Source of the DNA: Amycolatopsis circi
GTDB lineage: Bacteria > Actinomycetota > Actinomycetes > Mycobacteriales > Pseudonocardiaceae
DNA: 64,000 bases
Assembly (NCBI RefSeq): GCF_003385235.1
Contig: NZ_PQIA01000023.1
Coordinates: 62,001 to 126,000 of the forward strand
Reading direction: 5' to 3'
In this document: positions 57,655-64,000 of the stretch, in pieces
Layout of the letters: each line of letters begins with the position of its first letter
How positions within the stretch are numbered: the first letter of the stretch is position 1
Translations under genes and position numbers: made by a program
Notes under the pieces: model-generated
The model's input: only the letters and a program-made list of their open reading frames with translations
What the model was told of the DNA's origin: nothing
Databases searched by the model: none

Positions 57655-58422
57655 TCAGGCGTTTGCCGAATAGCCTTCAAGCTGGGTGAACAGTTGTTGG
57701 GCCAGACGGGCATTGTCCGCCGGGGCGTAGGTGAGCCAGCGGTTGCCGTCGCTGGAATCGCGCGTGCTGAGCAGGTAGCGGCCGAGTTCGGTGTCGAACC
57801 ACGCGAGCGACGGCAGCGCCCGCTCGTGGCCGTTGCCGTCGCTGACGTACGGCGTGAACTGGCCGACCGCCAGCCGCGGCTTTTCGAAGATCCGCTGGAC
57901 GGCCCTGAGCTGCGGATTGTGCGTGCGCGGACCGCTTACCCCGGCGAACGGGTCGTACGCGTCGCCCCGGACCGGCTGCTTCGACGGCCGCGCGACGGTC
58001 ACCGACTGCCCCGCCGCGGCGGGCGTGAGCGGCAGCAGGTCGACGATCGCCGGGACGATGCCGGTCGGGCGGACCTCCTCGAAGCTGAACATCCCGTCCC
58101 GCTGGACCACGAGCACCGCGAACTGACCGTTGGACGCCACCCGCGCGAAGAGTTGCTCGTCGCCGATCTTGGCCGCCGCGGACACCGCGAGGCCGGGCTG
58201 GGCGAACGTGGCGAGCGCGATCTGGACGTCGTCGTCGATCGTCCCGCGCCGCAGCAGACCGCGGTTGTCGAGGTCGCGGAAGACGGCATCGCGCACCGCG
58301 GCGCGTTCTTCGCCGGTGATGCCGATGTGCGGCACCACGAACGGCACCGGCGCGCGGCCGAGCCCGAGTTCGCTCAGCAGGAGATCCATCGCTGCCGGTG
58401 ACAGCGTCAACGTGTACGGCAC
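57655..58422 (-). CDS. EspG-family ESX chaperone
   Basis: A 255-residue protein with the EspG pattern: N-terminal LTLSPAAMDLLLSELGLGRAPVPF, central DDVQIALATFAQPGLAVSAAAKIGDEQLFARVASNGQFAVLVVQRDG and LTYAPADNARLAQQLFTQLEG at the end. EspG proteins bind PPE tips in the cytosol before secretion. It is 32 bases upstream of the partner gene on the same strand. GTG start. Confidence 0.82.
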   Translation of the reverse strand: MPYTLTLSPAAMDLLLSELGLGRAPVPFVVPHIGITGEERAAVRDAVFRDLDNRGLLRRGTIDDDVQIALATFAQPGLAVSAAAKIGDEQLFARVASNGQFAVLVVQRDGMFSFEEVRPTGIVPAIVDLLPLTPAAAGQSVTVARPSKQPVRGDAYDPFAGVSGPRTHNPQLRAVQRIFEKPRLAVGQFTPYVSDGNGHERALPSLAWFDTELGRYLLSTRDSSDGNRWLTYAPADNARLAQQLFTQLEGYSANA

Positions 58423-58503
58423 GACCCACCCCTAAATCCGGTCTCTCCCCGGCGAAACCGTAGTCCACTCCGCACTGCCGCGGCCATCGGCGCCAAGAGC
58501 GCG

Positions 58504-59082
58504 TCATCCGGAGCGCGGTGAGCGGATTCCGTTCAGGAAGTAAGCGGTGCGACGGTCGTAGGCGTCCCGGGGAGGCCGGTCGCCGTGTTTGAGGGCGAGG
58601 GCGGTTTCGACGACGAACGCGTGAAGGTCGCCCGCTGTGAACTCCGGCCGCAGAGCCCCGGAGGCCCGCGCCGCCGCGACGAGTTCTTCGTTGGCCTCAC
58701 TCCCGACCCGGCAGATCTCCATGAGCTGCGGCGAGTTCGGATAGGTCTGCAGCAGGACGTCGTTGACCGCGGGCTGGCGGTACTGGAGGTCGCGCAGCGC
58801 GGTGACGTAGCAGACGAGCCGCTCGCCGACGTCGTCGATGGCCCGCATGCGGTCGATGACCGCGAACAGCTCCGCCGCGACGACCTCTTCGACGACCGCC
58901 TCGATGAGCCCGATCCGACCGCCGAACCGGTTGAAGATCGTGGCTTTGCTGACTCCCGCCGCCTTGGCGACCTCCTCCAGCGGGACCGTCAGGCCCCGCC
59001 CCTGGAAGGCGCCGATCGCAGCGTTTCGGATCTGTTCGGAATTGCGCCTGGCGTCGGCGCGCAGCCGGGATTCCGCGGGCAT
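58504..59082 (-). CDS. TetR-family regulator
   Basis: A 192-residue protein: N-terminal HTH (IRNAAIGAFQGRGLTVPLEEVAKAAGVSKATIFNRFGG) and a ligand domain of the TetR_C33-like type (NSPQLMEICRVGSEANEELVAAARASG). It is divergent from the NmrA-like gene, and two matching dyads lie between them. It likely represses both. Confidence 0.88.
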   Translation of the reverse strand: MPAESRLRADARRNSEQIRNAAIGAFQGRGLTVPLEEVAKAAGVSKATIFNRFGGRIGLIEAVVEEVVAAELFAVIDRMRAIDDVGERLVCYVTALRDLQYRQPAVNDVLLQTYPNSPQLMEICRVGSEANEELVAAARASGALRPEFTAGDLHAFVVETALALKHGDRPPRDAYDRRTAYFLNGIRSPRSG

Positions 59083-59102
59083 CGCGCTCCTCGTCTCTCG
59101 GC

Positions 59103-59171
59103 GTAAGTTGACTCCCCCGGTCAGCTTACCTACAGTCGGTGACGGAAGAAGTTGACCCGTGTAGTCAACTT
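59103..59171. promoter_or_regulatory. Two TetR-type operator dyads
   Basis: GTAAGTTGAC (59103-59112) with GTCAGCTTAC (59120-59129), one mismatch, and AAGTTGAC (59149-59156) with GTCAACTT (59164-59171), perfect, both with 7-base spacers and the shared core AAGTTGAC-N7-GTCAACTT. They flank the start-proximal regions of the divergent genes. Confidence 0.65.
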
Positions 59172-59199
59172 ATGCTCCCGAAGGGAAAGATCAGGGAAA

Positions 59200-60039
59200 A
59201 TGATCGTTGTCACCGGCGCTACCGGCGGGCTGGGCAGTGCCACCGTCGAGCACCTCCTCAAGCGTGTTCCCGCCGACCAGATCGGCGTCAGCGTCCGCGA
59301 TACCGCCAAGGCGCAGCACTTCGCCGACCGCGGCGTCCGCGTACGGCAGGGCTCGTACGAGGACCCAGGCGACTCTTTCGCCGGTGCCGAGCAGGTCCTG
59401 CTGATCTCCGGCAACGACCCCGCCGCCGATCTGGTCAGCCTGCACCGAAACGCCATCGACGCAGCCGCCGCGGCCGGTGTCCGGCGGATCCTCTACACAA
59501 GCCAGCACGGCGCCGCCCCCGGCAACCCGTACCGGCCGTCGGACCTCCACCTCGCCACCGAGGCAATCCTCGGCGAATCCGGAGTCGCCTGGACCGCACT
59601 GCGCAATGGTGCTTACGGCCCACTCGACCAGGTGCTCGGCCCGTGGCAGCGGACCGGCGAGATCGCTCAGCCGGAAGACGGCCCTGTCCCGTACACCGAC
59701 CGTGCGGACATCGCCGAGGCCACCGCGGCCCTCCTCGCCGGTGACCGCTCCGTCGACGGCCCCGTCACCCTCGCGGCGACGGCCGCCGTCACTTTCGCCG
59801 ATTTTGCCAAGATCGCTTCCGACCTCACCGGTCGCCCCGTCAATCGCGTCGTCCTGGACGACGAACAATGGGTTGCCGAACAAATCGCGAGCGGCGTCCC
59901 GGAGCAGGCGGCCCGGTTCATGCTCACCTGGTACCAGGCCACCCGGGCTGGTTATTTCGCCGAATCGGGCCCGCTGCTGGCCGAGCTTCTCGGTCGCGAG
60001 CCGCGCACCGTCGCGGACCGGCTCGCCGAATCCGCCTAG
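59200..60039 (+). CDS. NmrA-like NAD(P)-binding oxidoreductase
   Basis: A 279-residue atypical SDR: VTGATGGLGSATVEHLL Rossmann motif at 6-12, RILYTSQHGAAPGNPYRPSDLHLATEAILGESGVAWTALRNGAY and a C-terminal QATRAGYFAE segment, as in QOR2/NmrA-type quinone or stress oxidoreductases. ATG 59200 with AGGGA upstream. Probably induced when the TetR ligand appears. Confidence 0.87.
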   Translation: MIVVTGATGGLGSATVEHLLKRVPADQIGVSVRDTAKAQHFADRGVRVRQGSYEDPGDSFAGAEQVLLISGNDPAADLVSLHRNAIDAAAAAGVRRILYTSQHGAAPGNPYRPSDLHLATEAILGESGVAWTALRNGAYGPLDQVLGPWQRTGEIAQPEDGPVPYTDRADIAEATAALLAGDRSVDGPVTLAATAAVTFADFAKIASDLTGRPVNRVVLDDEQWVAEQIASGVPEQAARFMLTWYQATRAGYFAESGPLLAELLGREPRTVADRLAESA

Positions 60040-60117
60040 CCCGCTTCCGCTGTGAGCGGATCCGCTGTCGGCGAACCGCTCTTGCCGCCGATGATCACCC
60101 GCTGCTGCGATGGGTCC

Positions 60118-60360
60118 ATGGCAGATCCCAAACCAGCACTTGTCCTGCACCTCGCGGCGGGCGGCGAACCGCTGATCTTCCCGCTCACCGCCGACAGTTC
60201 CTCAGCCGTTCAGGAAAAGCTCCCGGACCTTCTGAAACACGGTGGCGTTCATTCGCTGGAAACCCGGGACGGCAACGCTGTTTCAGTGAATTTCGTCCAC
60301 GTGGCGGCGGCTTATGTGGACGATCTGAGCCGAAAGGGCAAATTCGGCCTGTCCGTTTAA
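60118..60360 (+). CDS. Small hypothetical protein
   Basis: An 80-residue protein: ADPKPALVLHLAAGGEPLIFPLT, VQEKLPDLLKHGGVHSLETRDG and VNFVHVAAAYVDDLSRKGKFGLSV. The ATG at 60118 is used. The pattern suggests a compact alpha/beta fold; I do not know the family. Its stop overlaps the end of the convergent acyl-CoA dehydrogenase-like gene by 4 bases. Confidence 0.65.
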   Translation: MADPKPALVLHLAAGGEPLIFPLTADSSSAVQEKLPDLLKHGGVHSLETRDGNAVSVNFVHVAAAYVDDLSRKGKFGLSV

Positions 60361-61355
60361 CGACGGGCGAGGGCGAGCAGTCCTGCACGGATCTCCGGTC
60401 TGCTCGCGGCCACGAGCAGGAACGTCGCCTCGCGCACCAGCCGGCCGGCGTGCGCCCCGGCCAGCACCGCGCGGCTGCCCGTCGCCGCGGCGAGTGCGCC
60501 CGCTGACCGGTACGCCAGATCGGCACCGGCCGCGCGGGCGTCCGGGAGCGTGGCCGGGTCGGCGAGACCGGCGTTGAGCCGACGCCGGATTCCGTCCTGT
60601 TCGGACCGCAACGCCGTCGCCGTTTCCTCCTCGCCAGCGGCCTCGATCAGGCTGGCGCAACGCTCGGCCAACCCGAGCGGAGCGCATCCGTTGAGCCGGG
60701 ACGCAAACGTATTGCCAGCCACGAACTTTTCGTAGCTGACCCGCGCGAAGACCGACTCGTCCGGAATGAAGTGGTTGTCGAGTTTCAGCCGCACCGTCGC
60801 GGTGCCTTGTGCGGCCATGAGCGTCAACGGCTCGGCGACCAGGCTGTGCCCGACGATCGGCGACACCAGGGCGTTGACCACCGTGTCCCCCTCGCGTCCG
60901 GACAGCTGCAGCAGGTCGATCGCGTCCCATCCGCTCACGAACGGTGCCTCACCGTCGAACCGATAGCCGCCGTCGACGCGCTCTACCCGCACTCTCGGCG
61001 GCGTCGGAATCACGCCCGCATACGCGACTCCCGCGCGCAACCGTCCGCTGATCAGGTCCGGCAGGTACCGCTCACGCAGGTCCGCCCGATCCGTCGCGGC
61101 CAGCCCGGCGACGAGACCGTGGTGCTGCAGCCAGGTGAACGCGGTGCTCAGACACCCACCGGCCAGCGCCTCGAGCACGCCGACCAGCTGGTCCAGCTCG
61201 ACCCCGGAATCAGGCGCGGCGAGACCATAGAACCCTTCCTCGGCGAGCGCGTCGAAATGCGACCGCGGCACCACGCCGAGCCGGTCCACTTCGGCGGCCG
61301 CGGGAAACAACAGGTCGTCGGCGAGAGCGCGCGCACGGGAAACCAGGTCGGCCAT
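60357..61355 (-). CDS. Acyl-CoA dehydrogenase-like flavoprotein
   Basis: A 332-residue protein with the acyl-CoA dehydrogenase fold: FDALAEEGFYGLAAPDSG, STAFTWLQHHGLVAGLAATD, a beta domain (GGYRFDGEAPFVSGWDAIDLLQL) and a helical C-terminus that is shorter than normal. Such short members are often flavin-dependent monooxygenase-like or lack the catalytic Glu. Substrate unknown. Confidence 0.8.
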   Translation of the reverse strand: MADLVSRARALADDLLFPAAAEVDRLGVVPRSHFDALAEEGFYGLAAPDSGVELDQLVGVLEALAGGCLSTAFTWLQHHGLVAGLAATDRADLRERYLPDLISGRLRAGVAYAGVIPTPPRVRVERVDGGYRFDGEAPFVSGWDAIDLLQLSGREGDTVVNALVSPIVGHSLVAEPLTLMAAQGTATVRLKLDNHFIPDESVFARVSYEKFVAGNTFASRLNGCAPLGLAERCASLIEAAGEEETATALRSEQDGIRRRLNAGLADPATLPDARAAGADLAYRSAGALAAATGSRAVLAGAHAGRLVREATFLLVAASRPEIRAGLLALARR

Positions 61356-61380
61356 GAAACCAAGCTACCCAAAAAGACAA

Positions 61381-61414
61381 AAAGGGCGTCTCGCCGAACG
61401 CGAGACGCCCTTTT
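61381..61414. terminator. Bidirectional intrinsic terminator
   Basis: GGGCGTCTCGC (61384-61394) pairs with GCGAGACGCCC (61400-61410) around a 5-base loop, with an A-run on the left and TTTT on the right. It lies 17 bases after the glfT2 stop on its strand and upstream of the dehydrogenase-like gene. Confidence 0.9.
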
Positions 61415-61431
61415 CGGACCAGCTCAGTCAA

Positions 61432-63342
61432 TCACAGCTCGTACAGCCGCTTCCAGTTGTCGCGCGAGGTGAGTTCCGGCATCGCGCGCTTGTACTGCTC
61501 CTGCACGCCCGCGCCTTCCTTGCGCAGCCGGTTGAGCACCTTCGCGCCGCGCTTGGCCAGGTCGAACATCTTGACCTTGTCGTAGGTGCGCACGCGCACG
61601 CCTTCCTGCGACGCGTCGGTGACCACAGCGGTGTCGAACAGCGCGACGTGCCACCAGTGCGCCTCGTCGATCGACACCGCGCCGAGCCCGAAGCGGCTGC
61701 GGCCGAGCACCTTGTCGAGGACGCGCTTGATCAGCACGAGCCGCTGCATGCTCGGCCGCGGCGCGCTGTTGATGATGCCGATGTCGTTGGACGCGATGCC
61801 CGGCACGTCAGTGGCCTTGTGCCGCTTGGTCTCCGGGTACGCGTCGCGGATCCGGCGGATCTCCTTCATCGCCTCGACGCCGCCGTCGCGCAGGATCTCC
61901 GGGCCCTCCAGGAAGTCCTCGACCGCCTTGATCAGCGTCGCGGACAGGCCGTACTGCATGCCGAGCAGGTAGCGCACCAGCTGCGCCAGCAGCACGCGGG
62001 AGAGCAGGTTCAGGTTGAACGGCGAGTGCAGCGCGGCGGTGATGATCGAGTTGCGCAGGTTGAAGTACCGGTGCCACTCGTCCCAGTCCTTCCAGTGGAA
62101 GTCCGCGTGCCACACGCCGGCGCCCGGCAGGGTCACCGTGGGGAAGCCGTATTCGCGGGCGCGGTAGGAGTACTCCGCGTCGTCCCACTGGAAGAAGAAC
62201 GGCAGCGGGTAGCCGATGGCCTTGACGACCTCGTACGGGATCAGGCACGACCACCAGCCGTTGTACCCGGCGTCGAGGCGGCGCTCCTGGCGGTTCGGCG
62301 CCCCGGTCTCCTCGTCGACGCCGAGCAGGTCCGCGGTGGACAGCGAGTGCTGCACCGGCTGTCCCGGCTCCAGCGTGTTCAGCCGGGCGTACTCGGCTCC
62401 GACGTGCAGCTGGTTCGGGTGCAGCAGGTTGAGCATCTGGCCGCCGACGATGATCGGGTTGGCCGAGCGGTTGGAGAACGCCGTCATGCGCACGACGAGG
62501 TCCGGCTCGAGCAGCACGTCGTCGTCCATGAACAGCACGTTCGCGTGCTCGGTGGCGGTGTGCCCGGCCACCTCGTACAGGCCGCGGGTGAAGCCGCCTG
62601 CTCCGCCGAGGTTCGGCTGCTTGATGTAGTGCAGCTTCTCGCCGAGGTCCTTCGCGACCTGCTCGAAGCCCTCGCGCGATTCGACCAGGTCGGTGCCCTG
62701 GTCGGCGACGTAGATGGCGTCGAGCGTGTCGAGCGAGGACACGTCGGCGGCGAGCGCCTGGAGGTTCTTCAGGCAGTCGTCGGCGCGGTTCATCGTGCAG
62801 ATGGTGACCGCGGTCGGGCGGATCGACTCCGGCGCGTCGACGGTCCAGCGGACCTGCTCGACCCGCAGCGTCTGGCCGCCCTCGGTCTCGAGGTCGAGCC
62901 ACAGCGCGCCGCCGTCGTGGAACTTGTCCAGCTTGCCGGTCAGCTCGACCTTGACGCTCTTCGCGCCGGACACCTGCTGGGCGTCGACGACGCGCGGGTC
63001 GCCGAGCATGTCGGACGCGCCGAGCGACAGCAGCCCGTCGCCGGTGACGACCGCTTCGGCCTTTACCTCGGTCGCGGTGGTCCAGCGCTGCCAGTAGCTC
63101 GCCGGGAAGCGGCCGAAGTAGGTGTTGCCGGTGACCTTCGCGGACGGCTCGAGCGTCACGCTGCCGCGCTCGCGCTGGGCGTTGCCCTGCACGACCTCGG
63201 CGTACATGTCCTTGCTCACGATCGGAGCCGGCCCGGCGTACAGCCCGCGCTGGGCCGTGAGCCTGCCTTCGGGGGCGTGTTCGGCGAACCGCGTCTGGCC
63301 TGCGGGGGCCGCCTCCGCGACCGGGGCTGCTTTACCGGGCAT
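61432..63342 (-). CDS. glfT2: Galactofuranosyltransferase GlfT2
   Basis: A 636-residue enzyme: N-terminal beta domain (about 1-160), GT-A domain with LGGAGGFTRGLYEV, the DDD motif (VLFMDDDVLLEPDL), WSCLIPYEVV and catalytic WDDAEYSYRAREYG, and a helical C-terminus. GlfT2 polymerises the bulk galactan with alternating beta-1,5 and beta-1,6 linkages. It starts at ATG 63342 with GGAG upstream; the open frame continues into the gtrA region on another frame. Confidence 0.93.
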   Translation of the reverse strand: MPGKAAPVAEAAPAGQTRFAEHAPEGRLTAQRGLYAGPAPIVSKDMYAEVVQGNAQRERGSVTLEPSAKVTGNTYFGRFPASYWQRWTTATEVKAEAVVTGDGLLSLGASDMLGDPRVVDAQQVSGAKSVKVELTGKLDKFHDGGALWLDLETEGGQTLRVEQVRWTVDAPESIRPTAVTICTMNRADDCLKNLQALAADVSSLDTLDAIYVADQGTDLVESREGFEQVAKDLGEKLHYIKQPNLGGAGGFTRGLYEVAGHTATEHANVLFMDDDVLLEPDLVVRMTAFSNRSANPIIVGGQMLNLLHPNQLHVGAEYARLNTLEPGQPVQHSLSTADLLGVDEETGAPNRQERRLDAGYNGWWSCLIPYEVVKAIGYPLPFFFQWDDAEYSYRAREYGFPTVTLPGAGVWHADFHWKDWDEWHRYFNLRNSIITAALHSPFNLNLLSRVLLAQLVRYLLGMQYGLSATLIKAVEDFLEGPEILRDGGVEAMKEIRRIRDAYPETKRHKATDVPGIASNDIGIINSAPRPSMQRLVLIKRVLDKVLGRSRFGLGAVSIDEAHWWHVALFDTAVVTDASQEGVRVRTYDKVKMFDLAKRGAKVLNRLRKEGAGVQEQYKRAMPELTSRDNWKRLYEL

Positions 63343-63347
63343 CGAAC

Positions 63348-63818
63348 TCAGTTCTCCTTTTTTACCGGCCGTACACGGAACACGACCCACTTGAGCATCA
63401 CAAAATTGATCACGGTGGCCGTCCCCTGGGAAACGACCCAGGCGAGGGTGGCCTTCCACGCCATCTCCGGCAGCACGTTCAGCATGAGCCGATTCACGCC
63501 GATCGTCACGAAGAAGGTCACCGCGTACAGCAGAACGAACCCGCCGACCTGGGCGTTCCCGTCGCGCTTGCCCGCGGCGAAGGTGAACCGCCGGTTCAGG
63601 AAGAACGCGGTGGTCGTGCCCACGACGAAGCTGATCGCGCGAGCGACGTCCGCCCACGGGGCCCCGTCCATGCCGACCGCGCGCAGCAGCGAGTACGTGC
63701 CCAGGTCGAGCAGGGCGCAGAAGCCGCCGATCACCCCGAACCGGATCAGCTGGCCCAGCAGCCCGGGTCCCGCGGGCGCCGGCTGCGCTTGGTCACTCTG
63801 CGGTTCTGTAGCCACCAC
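63348..63818 (-). CDS. GtrA-family membrane protein
   Basis: A 156-residue protein with four membrane helices (GQLIRFGVIGGFCALLDLGTY, ARAISFVVGTTTAFFLNRRFTF, FVLLYAVTFFVTIGVNRLML, TLAWVVSQGTATVINFVMLKW), typical of GtrA. In mycobacteria the relative Rv3789 acts beside DprE1 in arabinan precursor handling. It precedes glfT2 by 5 bases in an operon. GTG start. Confidence 0.85.
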   Translation of the reverse strand: MVATEPQSDQAQPAPAGPGLLGQLIRFGVIGGFCALLDLGTYSLLRAVGMDGAPWADVARAISFVVGTTTAFFLNRRFTFAAGKRDGNAQVGGFVLLYAVTFFVTIGVNRLMLNVLPEMAWKATLAWVVSQGTATVINFVMLKWVVFRVRPVKKEN

Positions 63819-63963
63819 TTGGAATACCTTCTCGGCCTATTGCGTCAGTGTCCTTATTACCCACTTCGACGCTCGGACGCTTGTGCCTTGATGCGCAAAG
63901 TGTAGAAGCGAGCACTTCAGGGTCACGTTCCGGGCGGTGTTCGGCGTGGCTACCCTGGTCCGC

Positions 63964-64000
63964 GTGACCCAAGCACCCGAGACACAGCGCCGCACGCTCA
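63964..64000 (+). CDS. Start of a divergent gene, possibly dprE1
   Basis: Only 12 residues are visible (VTQAPETQRRTL). TACCCT at 63951-63956 stands 7 bases before the GTG, as in other leaderless starts here. In mycobacteria gtrA (Rv3789) is next to dprE1 (Rv3790), and some DprE1 N-termini resemble this segment, but the identity is an inference from synteny. Confidence 0.35.
   Translation, partial: MTQAPETQRRTL

Overview
The window is high-GC actinomycete chromosome carrying one complete-looking temperate phage of about 40 kb. GTG starts, leaderless-type promoters (TANNNT 6-7 bases before the start codon), a bacterial proteasome activator, ESX/PPE-type genes and the galactan part of an arabinogalactan wall (GlfT1, GlfT2, galactan ABC exporter, GtrA) point to a mycolate-lineage relative without obvious mycobacterial features, most likely Pseudonocardiaceae (Amycolatopsis-like). 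The genus is an inference; no 16S gene is present.

Layout. 1-5340 is host: the end of a CitB-type response regulator, a one-TM protein, an SDR divergent from a trypsin-like lipoprotein, an S4 RNA-binding protein, an Ldh-family oxidoreductase, a DUF2277 protein and a KTSC protein. 5341-5393 is the 3' half of a host tRNA-Ser(UGA). 5384-45521 is the prophage. 45512-45553 is the 5' half of the same tRNA. 45554-64000 is host again: MarR, zinc metallopeptidase, quinone oxidoreductase, a cysteine-desulfurase-like protein, Bpa, epoxide hydrolase (with a duplicated fragment), pyruvyl transferase, galactan exporter plus GlfT1, a PPE/EspG-type cluster, a TetR/NmrA pair, an acyl-CoA dehydrogenase-like protein, GlfT2, GtrA and the first codons of a divergent gene (by synteny perhaps dprE1). 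From memory, the order oxidoreductase, aminotransferase-like, Bpa, ABC ATPase, GlfT1, ABC permease corresponds to the M. tuberculosis Rv3777-Rv3783 neighbourhood.

The prophage is a siphovirus. Left end: ImmA-like protease and repressor (leftward) facing a Cro-like protein across three 14-bp operators, then rightward YqaJ/RecT recombination, small zinc-binding proteins, a replication initiator with an internal iteron array, a WhiB-like protein, terminase, portal, minor head protein, scaffold, capsid, connectors, tail tube, frameshifted tail chaperones, tape measure, tail tip, GH25 endolysin, holin and fibre genes. Small genes on the opposite strand or of lower GC interrupt this order (16250-16531, 20296-20786, 24529-25050, 13642-14364) and look like morons. 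The right end (36.8-45.4 kb) is cargo: a leftward operon of HhH-GPD glycosylase-like, B12-type radical SAM, thymidylate-kinase-like and Nudix proteins, three small unknown proteins, a zinc-ribbon XRE/TPR regulator with a convergent Nudix gene, a complete tRNA-Ser(UGA), a small conserved protein and a tyrosine integrase.

The main biological point is that integration cuts the host tRNA-Ser(UGA) gene inside its anticodon loop, the phage does not rebuild it at the junction, and the phage carries its own intact tRNA-Ser(UGA) next to the integrase. The two host halves rejoin on paper into a perfect tRNA. The second candidate for new biology is the HhH / radical SAM / kinase / Nudix cargo operon.
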